Shown here piece after piece: positions 51,219 to 60,166 of a stretch of DNA of 64,000 bases (positions are counted from its first letter, which is position 1; each line of letters starts with the position of its first letter). This stretch comes from SIG78 sp045635745. Lineage in GTDB: Bacteria; Verrucomicrobiota; Lentisphaeria; Victivallales; Victivallaceae. The stretch spans positions 1 to 64,000 of the forward strand of contig JAZTWG010000033.1 in NCBI GenBank assembly GCA_045635745.1, given 5' to 3'. The position numbers were made by a program, and so were the translations under genes. The notes beneath the pieces were generated by a model. The model was not told the DNA's origin. It made no database searches and was given only the letters and a program-made list of their open reading frames with translations.

Positions 51219-51674
51219 ATGGAAAAAGTTTCATTCGGCAAGATCCTTACCAAAGATTCGATCGTAGTTTTGCACGCGGAAGATAAAAAAACCGCCTTTG
51301 ACCAGCTGGTGGCCAAGGTGTCGGATTTGGCGCACCTGGACCGCGACGTAGTCTCCCGTCTGGTTTGGAAACGTGAAAATATGATGCCCACCGGTGTCGG
51401 TCAGGGTTTGGGTTTGCCCCACATCCGCGTTGAACGCATGGATGCCCCGGTGATCGTGATCGGTGTTTGCGCCAATGCCATTACTGATTATCAGACTCAG
51501 GATGGCGAACCGGTGCGCGTGATCGTGTTTATTGCCGCCGACGATGCTGATCAGGAAGGTTACTTGAGCTTGCTCAGCAGCGTTTCCAGCAAGATGCGTA
51601 ACGCTGATCTGATTGCTGAAATTCTCGAAAACATCACCAAGCCCGCGCAGATACTTAAGCTGCTGCAGGATTGA
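51219..51674 (+). CDS. ptsN: PTS EIIA component, fructose/nitrogen type (PtsN-like)
   Basis: 151 residues of the PTS EIIA type 2 domain. The phosphorylated histidine is in LGLPHIRVE (His68), with preceding RENMMPTGVGQG and IVFIAADDADQEGYLSLLS. No EIIB/EIIC lies nearby, so it may be the regulatory PtsN rather than a transporter part. It precedes a small zinc-ribbon protein and secA. Confidence 0.88.
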   Translation: MEKVSFGKILTKDSIVVLHAEDKKTAFDQLVAKVSDLAHLDRDVVSRLVWKRENMMPTGVGQGLGLPHIRVERMDAPVIVIGVCANAITDYQTQDGEPVRVIVFIAADDADQEGYLSLLSSVSSKMRNADLIAEILENITKPAQILKLLQD

Positions 51675-51695
51675 TAAGTCAGAGCGGGGAGCAGT

Positions 51696-52091
51696 ATGAA
51701 TTCCGAAGGCAAGCTGGGCGCAAAAGCGCAAATCGATTTTCACTGTCTTGATAGTGAAAATTGCGATGGGGTGGTCAAATTCAACCTTGCAGAGATCTGT
51801 GACGAGGATTTTCAGGCGGTTTGTCCCAAATGCCATCGGGCGTATGAACTCGACGGCGCTTTGCGTGATAAACTCATGCGGATGATGAAGCTGGTGGCCG
51901 CCATCCGGGATGCAGAAGATATTCTGGGCGACAGTTCGGTGGCTGTAACAGTGGCCGGCGCCCGGGAAGTGAAGATCCCGTACGCGCTTCTGCTGACCAG
52001 ACTCAACACGCTTATTACGCTGAATTTCGGCGATAAAAAGGTGGATTTCCACTTGTGGATCGAGCCGTCATCGCCGGAAACTTTCCGCTGA
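51696..52091 (+). CDS. Small zinc-ribbon-like protein of unknown function
   Basis: 131 residues. The N-terminal part has an HC and NC pair (FHCLDSENCDGVV) and a CPKC pair (VCPKCHRAYEL), which suggests a zinc ribbon; the rest is a short alpha/beta unit (LLTRLNTLITLNFGDKKVDFHLWIEP). I do not recognise the family. It follows ptsN by 21 nt and probably shares its transcript. Confidence 0.7.
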   Translation: MNSEGKLGAKAQIDFHCLDSENCDGVVKFNLAEICDEDFQAVCPKCHRAYELDGALRDKLMRMMKLVAAIRDAEDILGDSSVAVTVAGAREVKIPYALLLTRLNTLITLNFGDKKVDFHLWIEPSSPETFR

Positions 52092-52244
52092 AAAGATGTG
52101 GAATTTGTCAACAGCTGCACCAGAAAACTGTTTGTTGACAGAAAAAGTGAAAAAAATATTTTTTTAACATATGTTTGACCGTCCCTGCGGAGTGAAAATT
52201 CCCCCGGACGGTGCGGGCATTTATAGGAGAGTCGAGATTTTTAT

Positions 52245-55200
52245 ATGCTGACAGGTTTGTTGAAATTGATTTTTGGTACCAAGAGCCAGCGCGACGTGAG
52301 ACGCATGCTGCCGATTGTGGCAAAGATCAACCGGATAGAAGTGGAGCTGCAGGCTCTTACCGATGAAGAATTGCAGGCAAAAACCGTTGAATTCCGTCAG
52401 CGGCTCGCCAACGGCGAAAGCGTCAACAGTTTGATGTGCGAAGCTTTTGCGGTGGTCAAAAATGCCTGCCGCAGAATGTGCGGCAAAACGGTTTCGGTTT
52501 GCGGGCAGGATCTGGTCTGGAACATGGTGCCGTTTGATGTGCAGATCATGGGGGCTATTGCCCTGCACCGCGGCGGTATTGCTGAAATGGCGACAGGGGA
52601 AGGTAAAACTCTGGTGGCGACTATGCCGCTTTATCTGAATGCACTTACCGGGCGCAACTGTCAGTTGGTTACGGTCAACGACTATCTGGCACGGCGTGAC
52701 AGCGAATGGATGGGGGCCATTTACAAGTTTCTCGGCCTGACGGTCGGCTGTCTGCAGAATATGATGCCGCCGGATGAACGGCGCGCACAGTATGCCTGCG
52801 ATATAACTTACGGTACCAACAGCGAATTCGGCTTTGACTATCTGCGCGACATGGGCATGGCAAATGATGTGGATCAGCTGGTTCAGCGCGATCACTTTTA
52901 CGCCATTGTTGACGAAATCGACAGTATTCTGATCGACGAAGCGCGTACGCCGCTGATCATTTCCGGTCCGGTGCCCATGTCCAACAAAGAGCAGTTTCAG
53001 GAGATCCGCCCGTTGGTGGCCGATGTTTACAGTAAACAGAATCTGCTCTGTTCGCGTTTGATCAAAGAAGCGCGGGAAGCTTTGGATAACGGCGCTGAAG
53101 GCGATGCCAGAACGCAGGCGATGACCAAACTTTTGCAGGTCAAATTTGGTATGCCTACGCACAAGCAGCTTTTGCACGTGCTGGAAAACGGCGATCTTTT
53201 GAAAGAGCTGGAAAAACTGGAAGCTTTTGTCCGCAGCGACAACAACCGCGGCATGATCCAGGAAGTGCAGAGCGTGCTCTACTTTACCATTGACGAAAAG
53301 ACCCACGAAGCGGATTTGACCGAAAAGGGCCGCAACGCGGTCGCTCCGGATAATCAGGATGCATTTGTGCTGCCGGATCTGCTTCAGGAGATCCACCGGA
53401 TCGAAAACGATGAATCGCTGGCGGAAGATAAGCGCGCCGAAGCCAAACAGCAGTTTGAAGAAAGCTATGCCGCCAAGAGTGAGCGTTTGCACAATCTTTC
53501 GCAGCTTTTGAAAGCCTATTGCCTTTTTGAAAAAGATGTACACTATGTGGTTCAGGAAGGCAAAGTCATGATTGTGGATGAACACACCGGCCGTCTGATG
53601 CCGGGCCGGCGTTTCAGTGATGGCTTGCATCAGGCGCTGGAAGCCAAGGAAAATGTGGCTATCGAGCAGGAAACGCAGACCATGGCCACGATCACCATTC
53701 AGAATTACTTCCGTATGTACGATAAACTTTCCGGCATGACCGGTACAGCGGAAACCGAAGCCAATGAATTTCACCAGATCTACAAGCTGGATGTTACGGT
53801 GATCCCCACCAACAAACCCTGTATCCGCAAAGATGACAACGACTCGATCTTCAAGACCAAGCGCGAAAAATTCAATGCGATCATCGAAGATGTGGAAGAA
53901 CGTCATGCCGCCGGTCAGCCGGTGCTGCTGGGGACGATTTCGGTGGAAGATTCTGAAATTCTGAGCCGTATGCTCAAGCGCAAAAATCTGCCCCACCATG
54001 TTTTGAACGCCAAAAATCACCAGTACGAAGCCGAAATCGTGGCGCAGGCCGGGCAGAAAGGCGCGATCACGGTGGCTACCAACATGGCCGGGCGCGGTAC
54101 CGACATCAAACTTGGAGAGGGCGTTACCGAGCTGGGCGGTCTGCATGTTATCGGCAGCAGCCGTCATGACTCGCGGCGCATTGACCGCCAGCTGCGCGGC
54201 CGTTGTTCGCGTCAGGGCGACCCGGGTTCGTCGAAGTTTTATGTTTCGCTGGAAGATAATCTGATGCGTCTTTTCGGTTCGGACAGAATTGTCAAGATCT
54301 TTGAACGTTTTGGCATCGAAGAAGGCGAAGAACTGCAGCACCCCTTCCTGAACCGTTCGATCGAAACGGCTCAGCGCCGGGTCGAACAGCAGCATTTTTC
54401 CATCCGTAAACGCACGCTTGAGTTTGACGATGTGATGAATAAACAGCGCGAGATCATCTACGGTCTGCGTAAAGAAACGCTCTTTACCGATCACCCCGGC
54501 GATGTGCTTATGAAGCTGGTGGAAGATATGGTCTACGACGAAATCATGCTGGCTGGCACTCCTTCGGAGAAAGCCGCCAAAAATGATTGCAATTTCAACT
54601 GGGATCAGCTGCTTTACAAACTCAACAGTACCTTCCCCATTGAATTCACCCGCGAGGAAATGACTGCCGGTGTGGTCAAGAATGAAGTGGTCGATCCCGA
54701 AGCACTCACCATTCAGATCTCCGATAAAATCGGTGAAGCGTATAAAGTTCGTAATGCTCATCTGGAAGCTGAACAGCTTTTGTGGTTGGAGCGTCATACC
54801 GTGCTCGATGCCATTGATCAGCTCTGGCAGGAACACTTGTATACCATGGATCAGCTGCGTTCAAGCATCTATCTGCGGACCTATGCACAGAAAGATCCGC
54901 TGGTGGAATATAAAAACGAAGCGTTCACCATTTTTGAGATGATGATGCGTTCGGTGCGTAAACGCATAGCTGAAAACATGTTCCGGGTCACGATCACTTC
55001 GCTGAGCGATCTGGAAGCCATGTATGCTGCCATGCCGCAGGAATTTTCCGGCGGCGAGCTGCCCGAAGAATTGCTGGCTGTGCTTCAGGCCAGACTGGCA
55101 ATGCAGGCACAGGCGGAAAATATTACCATCGATGGTAATATGCCCGGCGATGCGGCAAATTTCAGTGTGCCGCCGCAGGAACCGGTAGTGCTGCAGCCGG

Positions 55201-55286
55201 CAGTCAGATCGACACCTAAAATCGGAGCTAATGACCCCTGTCCTTGCGGCAGCGGCAAGAAATATAAAAAATGTTGTGGAAAATAA
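52245..55286 (+). CDS. secA: Protein translocase ATPase SecA
   Basis: Motor of Sec export, 1013 residues. Nucleotide-binding motifs: ATGEGKTLVAT (Walker A, about residue 120), VDEIDSILIDEARTPLIISGP, and the late MAGRGTDIKLGEGV and RIDRQLRGRCSRQGDPGSSKF motifs. The C-terminal zinc tail is DPCPCGSGKKYKKCCG. It is longer than E. coli SecA (901), with an insertion after the first DEAD motifs (about residues 265-375). Upstream leader 52092-52244 has inverted repeats (TGTCAACA near 52108 and TGTTGACA near 52132; CCGTCC 52179-52184 and GGACGG 52206-52211) and a TTGACA/TATTTT promoter. Confidence 0.97.
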   Translation: MLTGLLKLIFGTKSQRDVRRMLPIVAKINRIEVELQALTDEELQAKTVEFRQRLANGESVNSLMCEAFAVVKNACRRMCGKTVSVCGQDLVWNMVPFDVQIMGAIALHRGGIAEMATGEGKTLVATMPLYLNALTGRNCQLVTVNDYLARRDSEWMGAIYKFLGLTVGCLQNMMPPDERRAQYACDITYGTNSEFGFDYLRDMGMANDVDQLVQRDHFYAIVDEIDSILIDEARTPLIISGPVPMSNKEQFQEIRPLVADVYSKQNLLCSRLIKEAREALDNGAEGDARTQAMTKLLQVKFGMPTHKQLLHVLENGDLLKELEKLEAFVRSDNNRGMIQEVQSVLYFTIDEKTHEADLTEKGRNAVAPDNQDAFVLPDLLQEIHRIENDESLAEDKRAEAKQQFEESYAAKSERLHNLSQLLKAYCLFEKDVHYVVQEGKVMIVDEHTGRLMPGRRFSDGLHQALEAKENVAIEQETQTMATITIQNYFRMYDKLSGMTGTAETEANEFHQIYKLDVTVIPTNKPCIRKDDNDSIFKTKREKFNAIIEDVEERHAAGQPVLLGTISVEDSEILSRMLKRKNLPHHVLNAKNHQYEAEIVAQAGQKGAITVATNMAGRGTDIKLGEGVTELGGLHVIGSSRHDSRRIDRQLRGRCSRQGDPGSSKFYVSLEDNLMRLFGSDRIVKIFERFGIEEGEELQHPFLNRSIETAQRRVEQQHFSIRKRTLEFDDVMNKQREIIYGLRKETLFTDHPGDVLMKLVEDMVYDEIMLAGTPSEKAAKNDCNFNWDQLLYKLNSTFPIEFTREEMTAGVVKNEVVDPEALTIQISDKIGEAYKVRNAHLEAEQLLWLERHTVLDAIDQLWQEHLYTMDQLRSSIYLRTYAQKDPLVEYKNEAFTIFEMMMRSVRKRIAENMFRVTITSLSDLEAMYAAMPQEFSGGELPEELLAVLQARLAMQAQAENITIDGNMPGDAANFSVPPQEPVVLQPAVRSTPKIGANDPCPCGSGKKYKKCCGK

Positions 55287-55305
55287 CTTGCAGAGGAGTT
55301 GAAAT

Positions 55306-58275
55306 ATGAATTATCGCATTGAAGTTGCCCCCCGCCGTGAATGGCATGACGCCCGGGGCGAAAAGACCAAAAAGCAGATCAACGACTTTTTGAAGATCCA
55401 TGTGGACAATGTTCGTACGCGCGATGTCTATACCATTTCGGCCGACATCACCCCTGCTGAAGCTGCGCGCATTGCCGAATACCTGACCAATCCGGTGCTG
55501 CAGACGAGCCGCGTGGGCGGTTCGGCACTTACTGCCGAAGACAACGGCTGCCGTTTTCTGGTGATCGTGGGCTTCAAGCCCGGGGTTACTGACAACGTGG
55601 GCCGTACTGCCAGAGAAGCTGTTGCCGATATCATCGGCCGGAAACTGGCTAAAGATGAAGATGTTTACAGCTCGGTGGAGTATCTGCTCTACGGCGCCGG
55701 TTTGACTGCCGAGTCGGTGGATATTCTTGCGCGCAAACTGCTTGCCAATGAACTTATTCAGACTGTGCAGATTTTCTCCGCCGGCGAGTTGACCGGTGAA
55801 CTGCCGCTGAATATGCCCCGTATCAACGCGGTGGGAAGTATTCCGGTGAAGGAATACAATCTGGAAGTCAGCGATGATGAACTTGTGGAATTGAGCAAAA
55901 AAGGTACTCTGGCGCTGACATTGGAAGAAATGAAAGCCATTCAGGGTTACTTCCGCGTGGCCGAAGGCCGCAGCGAATACGGCTTGAGCGCCAACCCCAC
56001 CGATGTGGAATTGGAAGTGCTTGCCCAGACCTGGAGCGAACATTGCAAACACAAGATCTTCAGCGCCACCATTGATTATAAAGATTTGGAAAACGGCGAA
56101 AGCTTTACCGTGGACAGCTGCTACAAGAGCTTTATCAAAAAGTCCACCAAAGAGATTGCCAATGAAGTCGATTTTCTCGTATCGGTCTTCAGCGACAATG
56201 CCGGTGTGATCACTTTCAACGACAAAGTCGATATCTGCTACAAAGTCGAAACCCACAACAGCCCCTCGGCGCTCGACCCCTACGGCGGTGCCATGACCGG
56301 TATTGTGGGTGTGAACCGCGACCCGATGGGTACGGGACAGGGTGCTGAACTGCTGATCAATGTCTGGGGTTACTGCCTGGGCTCGCCCTTTACCGAAGAT
56401 AAAGATGTGCCCGAAGGGCTCCTGCACCCCCGCAGATTGCGCGATGGTGTGCATCAGGGCGTGATCGACGGCGGCAACCAGTCGGGTATTCCTTATGGTT
56501 ACGGCTGGGAATACTTTGATGAACGTTATCTGGGCAAACCGCTGGTTTACTGCGGAACCGTGGGCGTGCTGCCCAAAAATATCAATGGCGGCCGCGGTGC
56601 CGACAAAGCTATCAAACCCGGCGACCTGATTGTTATGGGTGGCGGCAGGATCGGTAAAGACGGTATCCACGGGGCGACCTTCTCGAGCGAAGAACTGCAT
56701 CAGGATTCTCCGGTACAGGCCGTGCAGATCGGCGACCCGATCACGCAGAAAAAACTCGGTGACTTTACTTTTGAAGCCCGTAACCGCGGACTTTACCGCT
56801 TTATTACCGACAACGGTGCCGGCGGTTTGAGCTCCAGCGTGGGCGAAATGGCCGAAATCTGCGGCGGCTGCCGGATGGATCTGGCGCTGGCTCCGCTGAA
56901 ATATGCGGGTCTTGCTCCGTGGGAAATTCTGGTATCCGAAGCGCAGGAACGTATGAGCTATGCCGTTCCGCCGGAACATATCGAAGAATTCAAGAAACTC
57001 GCGGCCGAACGCGATGTGGAAGTGACCGTGCTGGGCGAATTCACCGATGACGGCAAGTTCCATATCCTCTACGACGGCAAGACCGTAGCTTTGCTGGATA
57101 TTGAATTCATGCATCAGGGGCTGCCCAAGATGTATCTTAATGCCCGCTGGAAGAAGCCGGTCTGGGAAGAACCCACCGATGTCAACAGCCGCAATATGGC
57201 AAGCGATCTTACCGCCATGCTCGCCCGTTTGAATATCACTTCCGACGAATTCAAGGCCCGTCAGTACGACCACGAAGTTAAAGGTTTGAGCGTAGTCAAG
57301 CCCTTTACCGGCAAATGCCGCGATGTGTTGAGCGATGCTACGGTGACGATGATCGAACCGTTGAGCACCGAAGGTATCATACTTTCGGCGGCGATGCTGC
57401 CGCGTTACAGCGATATCGATACATATGATATGATGGCATCGAGTATTGACCTGGCTATCCGCCGCGTATTGGCAGTTGGCGGTAAACTCGGTCATATGGC
57501 CGGTCTGGATAACTTCTGCTGGCCGGACCCGGTGCAGAGCGAAAAGACTCCCGATGGCGAATATAAACTCGCCCAGCTGGTGCGTGCCAATCAGGCGCTT
57601 TACGACTGCACCAAGGCGTTCAAAGTGCCGTGCATTTCCGGTAAAGACTCGATGAAAAATGACTCTACCCGCGGCGGCAAAAAGATTTCCATTCCGCCGT
57701 CGGTGCTGTTCAGCGTGATCGCCAAGATGGATGATATCCGTCTGGCGGTAACACTCGATGCAAAACTGCCCGGCGATGACGTGTATGTACTTGGATTGAC
57801 CAAAGATGAACTCGGCGGCAGCGAATACTACGCCATGCTCGGTTACACCGGCAATAATGTGCCGAAACTGGATGTGCCCGCAGCACTCGCCATGTACGAC
57901 AAAGTTGCCGAACTCACCGGCAAAAAACTTGCCCACAGCTTACACACCCCCGGTTTCGGCGGTTTGGCGGTAGCTTTTGCCAAGACCGCTATGGCTGGCA
58001 GACTTGGTATGAATATTGAGCTGGGCAGCATTCCGCAACCCGGCGGTTTGAGCTTGGCCGAATTGCTTTATTCCGAAAGCAACACCCGTTTTGTCATGAC
58101 CGCTGCGCCGGATAAGCGCGATGAAATCGCCGCCATCCTCAAAGGCGTGCCGTTTGCCCGTGTGGGTGTGGTTACCGATGACGATGTGCTGCGTTTGAGC
58201 GGCAATGGCAGCGATGTGGCAGTGAAGCTGGGCGATCTGGTGAAATCGTACAAATCCACACTTGCCGGTATCTGA
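55306..58275 (+). CDS. purL: Phosphoribosylformylglycinamidine synthase, PurS-PurL fusion
   Basis: Fourth step of purine synthesis. 989 residues: the first about 170 residues hold two PurS-like units (YRIEVAPRREWHDARG and FLVIVGFKPGVTDNVGRTA...VEYLLYGAG), then the PurL core with WSEHCKHKIF, THNSPSALDPYGGAMTGIVGVNRDPMGTG and SGKDSMKNDS. No glutaminase domain (PurQ) is attached, and no purQ gene is in the window, so PurQ must be elsewhere. The start lies 20 nt after secA with GAGGAG upstream. Confidence 0.93.
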   Translation: MNYRIEVAPRREWHDARGEKTKKQINDFLKIHVDNVRTRDVYTISADITPAEAARIAEYLTNPVLQTSRVGGSALTAEDNGCRFLVIVGFKPGVTDNVGRTAREAVADIIGRKLAKDEDVYSSVEYLLYGAGLTAESVDILARKLLANELIQTVQIFSAGELTGELPLNMPRINAVGSIPVKEYNLEVSDDELVELSKKGTLALTLEEMKAIQGYFRVAEGRSEYGLSANPTDVELEVLAQTWSEHCKHKIFSATIDYKDLENGESFTVDSCYKSFIKKSTKEIANEVDFLVSVFSDNAGVITFNDKVDICYKVETHNSPSALDPYGGAMTGIVGVNRDPMGTGQGAELLINVWGYCLGSPFTEDKDVPEGLLHPRRLRDGVHQGVIDGGNQSGIPYGYGWEYFDERYLGKPLVYCGTVGVLPKNINGGRGADKAIKPGDLIVMGGGRIGKDGIHGATFSSEELHQDSPVQAVQIGDPITQKKLGDFTFEARNRGLYRFITDNGAGGLSSSVGEMAEICGGCRMDLALAPLKYAGLAPWEILVSEAQERMSYAVPPEHIEEFKKLAAERDVEVTVLGEFTDDGKFHILYDGKTVALLDIEFMHQGLPKMYLNARWKKPVWEEPTDVNSRNMASDLTAMLARLNITSDEFKARQYDHEVKGLSVVKPFTGKCRDVLSDATVTMIEPLSTEGIILSAAMLPRYSDIDTYDMMASSIDLAIRRVLAVGGKLGHMAGLDNFCWPDPVQSEKTPDGEYKLAQLVRANQALYDCTKAFKVPCISGKDSMKNDSTRGGKKISIPPSVLFSVIAKMDDIRLAVTLDAKLPGDDVYVLGLTKDELGGSEYYAMLGYTGNNVPKLDVPAALAMYDKVAELTGKKLAHSLHTPGFGGLAVAFAKTAMAGRLGMNIELGSIPQPGGLSLAELLYSESNTRFVMTAAPDKRDEIAAILKGVPFARVGVVTDDDVLRLSGNGSDVAVKLGDLVKSYKSTLAGI

Positions 58276-58286
58276 CACATTACTCA

Positions 58287-59297
58287 ATGAGCCAAGGCAA
58301 ATACATTTATCCCGGAAACGCGGTGCTTGCCGCGCCGCTTTCCGGGTACACTGATCTACCCTACCGGAGGAGTCTCCGCCGGCAGGGTTGTTTCTTTGCA
58401 TTTACTGAAATGGTGGATGCCGCCAGTATAGCGTACAGCAACAACAACTCTATTGAATTATTGCGCCGTGGTGATGAAGAAGATTTTCTGGCAGTTCAGC
58501 TCGTTGGCAGCGATCTTGAGCATTTGCGGGTGGCGGTCGATCACATAAATGAGCATGAGTTTGATGTTTTTGACTTCAATTTGGGCTGCCCTGTGGCGAA
58601 GGTTGCCAAAAAACATGCCGGTGCTGCTTTAGGCCGGGATGTGGAAAATGCTTTGAAGTGTTTTGAATTGCTTGCCAGCCGGACCCGTTTTCCCATAACG
58701 GCCAAGATCCGCATTCTGGATGAAGTCGATCCGGAGCCCACGCTGGAACTGGTGCGCGGACTTTCCGGATTGGGTGCGCGGGCGATCACTATACACGGTC
58801 GAGTGATGTCAAAGTTTTATTCCGGGGAGGTTTTTACCGATATAATTTCTGCGTGTGTGGAGGCGGTGCCGGCTACGCAGATCATTGCCAATGGCGGGAT
58901 CATGTGCAGCGCCGATGCCGAAAAACTGAAAGCCTGCTCCCGATGCAGCGCAGTCATGCTGGCGCGCGGCATGATGGGCAATCCCTGGCTTTTCCGTGAA
59001 GTTGAAGAAAAAGAAAATTATCTGCCGCCGACCGTGAATGAGTGGGCGATAGAAATGACCACGCATATTGAAGAGATGGCCGCCTATTACGGCGAAAACC
59101 GCGGCTTGACTCTTTCACGCAAACTGGTGCTGGATTATCTGCGGGGCAGGGGCTTCGGCGGCGAAAGTAAAAACCGGGCATCGGGATTGAATTCGCTGGA
59201 TGAGTTTTACCGTTTCCGCGATTGGCTGCTGGAGCGCGGTCCGGCGCCGTCGTATTTTATGAATCCTCCGCAATGCCGCCGGTTGCGGCAAGGGTGA
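58287..59297 (+). CDS. dus: tRNA-dihydrouridine synthase
   Basis: FMN enzyme reducing uridine in tRNA D-loops, 336 residues. LAAPLSGYTDLPYR (FMN phosphate binding), FNLGCPVAKVAKKHAGAALG, TIHGRV, IANGGI and MLARGMMGNPWLF are canonical. Which tRNA positions are modified (DusA/B/C specificity) cannot be read from the sequence. It follows purL by 12 nt and ends at a terminator. Confidence 0.93.
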   Translation: MSQGKYIYPGNAVLAAPLSGYTDLPYRRSLRRQGCFFAFTEMVDAASIAYSNNNSIELLRRGDEEDFLAVQLVGSDLEHLRVAVDHINEHEFDVFDFNLGCPVAKVAKKHAGAALGRDVENALKCFELLASRTRFPITAKIRILDEVDPEPTLELVRGLSGLGARAITIHGRVMSKFYSGEVFTDIISACVEAVPATQIIANGGIMCSADAEKLKACSRCSAVMLARGMMGNPWLFREVEEKENYLPPTVNEWAIEMTTHIEEMAAYYGENRGLTLSRKLVLDYLRGRGFGGESKNRASGLNSLDEFYRFRDWLLERGPAPSYFMNPPQCRRLRQG

Positions 59298-59350
59298 TCT
59301 GAAGTCCCGGATTGCCTGATAGATTCGGTTGGAAATATCAATTTCAGAGC

Positions 59351-59388
59351 AGCTTTTTTGGAAAAAAATCAAAAAAGCTCTTTTTTTT
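59351..59388 (+). terminator. Intrinsic terminator after dus
   Basis: AGCTTTTTTG (59351-59360), 9-nt loop, CAAAAAAGCT (59370-59379), C, then eight T residues (59381-59388). Confidence 0.9.
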
Positions 59389-59390
59389 AT

Positions 59391-59419
59391 TTGCATAAAA
59401 TCAAACCGGTAGTTATATT
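59391..59419 (+). promoter_or_regulatory. Promoter of the small-RNA candidate
   Basis: TTGCAT (59391-59396), 17-bp spacer, TATATT (59414-59419). It begins 2 nt after the T run of the upstream terminator and points to a start at about 59426-59427, exactly where the RNA's closing stem begins. Confidence 0.75.
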
Positions 59420-59426
59420 AGCAATC

Positions 59427-59523
59427 AGAAAGCAGGTCAATCTCGGAACAATTAACGCATCGGGGCCGCAAGGTCTTATTGTAATCAGTCAGCTGAGACG
59501 TATAAAGCCTGCTTTCTTTTTTT
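59427..59523 (+). ncRNA. Free-standing structured small-RNA candidate, about 97 nt
   Basis: The closing stem is AGAAAGCAGG (59427-59436) with CCTGCTTTCT (59508-59517), followed by a T run to 59523, i.e. a terminator built from the RNA's own ends. Inside, ACAAT (about 59448-59452) pairs with ATTGT (about 59468-59472) and carries a GGCC-GCAA-GGTC tetraloop hairpin (about 59463-59474); a second hairpin GTC/GAC closes AGCTGA (about 59478-59489). A consensus promoter lies upstream and no reading frame fits. I do not recognise it as SRP RNA, 6S RNA, tmRNA or a known riboswitch. It lies between dus and an MBL hydrolase, transcribed with both. Confidence 0.7.
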
Positions 59524-59548
59524 AGCTCTGAAAAGCCAAAGGAGTATT

Positions 59549-60157
59549 ATGGAAAAATTCAGAATTGTGCCGGTGGGGGCATTGGCAGTAAATTGTTATC
59601 TGGTATTTCTGGAAAAAATCAAAATGCTGCTGGTGGTCGATCCCGGCGATGATGCTGATTTGATTCTCAGTGCGGCTGAAGGTTTTCCTTATGAGCGTGC
59701 TGCAATATTGCTGACCCATGCCCATGTGGATCATATCGGCGCGGTTCCGGAAGTCAAAAAAGCGCTCAATGCGGAGTTTGTCTACCTTGCCGGCGGCGAT
59801 GAAGAGCTTTACCATAGTCCGGATAACCACATACTTCCTTATCTGCCGCCGGTGGCCGGATTGCCCTCAACTACGCCGGTGTGGGATGTGCCGGAAGTCA
59901 AATTGCTGTTGACTCCGGGACATTCGCGCGGCGGGAGCTGTTTTTATTTTCCGGAACAGAAAATGGTGATTTCCGGCGATACGCTTTTTGCCGGTTCGGT
60001 GGGCCGAACCGATTTGCCGGGCGGCTCATTTGCAGAATTGGAAAAAAGCATTCGCAAAGAGTTGCTGACTTTGCCTGAAGATGTAGTCGTTTACCCGGGG
60101 CACGGTCCGCGCACGACTATTGGCGAAGAGAAACGGAGCAATCCCTATTTGACTTGA
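59549..60157 (+). CDS. MBL-fold metallo-hydrolase (glyoxalase II-like)
   Basis: 202 residues. The metal-binding motif THAHVDHIG, then HSRGGSCFYF, SGDTLFAGSVGRTDLPGG and YPGHGPRTTIGEEKRSNPYL give the full set of zinc ligands of the GloB-like group. Probable thioesterase or related hydrolase; substrate unknown. Shine-Dalgarno AAAGGAG before ATG 59549, 25 nt after the small RNA's terminator. Confidence 0.9.
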   Translation: MEKFRIVPVGALAVNCYLVFLEKIKMLLVVDPGDDADLILSAAEGFPYERAAILLTHAHVDHIGAVPEVKKALNAEFVYLAGGDEELYHSPDNHILPYLPPVAGLPSTTPVWDVPEVKLLLTPGHSRGGSCFYFPEQKMVISGDTLFAGSVGRTDLPGGSFAELEKSIRKELLTLPEDVVVYPGHGPRTTIGEEKRSNPYLT

Positions 60158-60166
60158 GGCGATATT

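Noticed and set aside
52221..54836. Open frame of about 870 codons antisense to secA
   Set aside because: It mirrors the strongly conserved secA frame, has no recognisable domain, no ribosome site and a composition typical of an antisense shadow (His/Phe/Gln-rich).
55228..57936. Open frame of about 900 codons antisense to purL
   Set aside because: Same reason: a shadow produced by the codon bias of the purL frame; no start signal or family match.
59427..59523. SRP RNA, TPP riboswitch or tmRNA as identity of the small RNA
   Set aside because: The conserved SRP domain IV loop, the TPP core and a tRNA-like/tag frame are all missing; a short CTGAGA match to TPP is too small.
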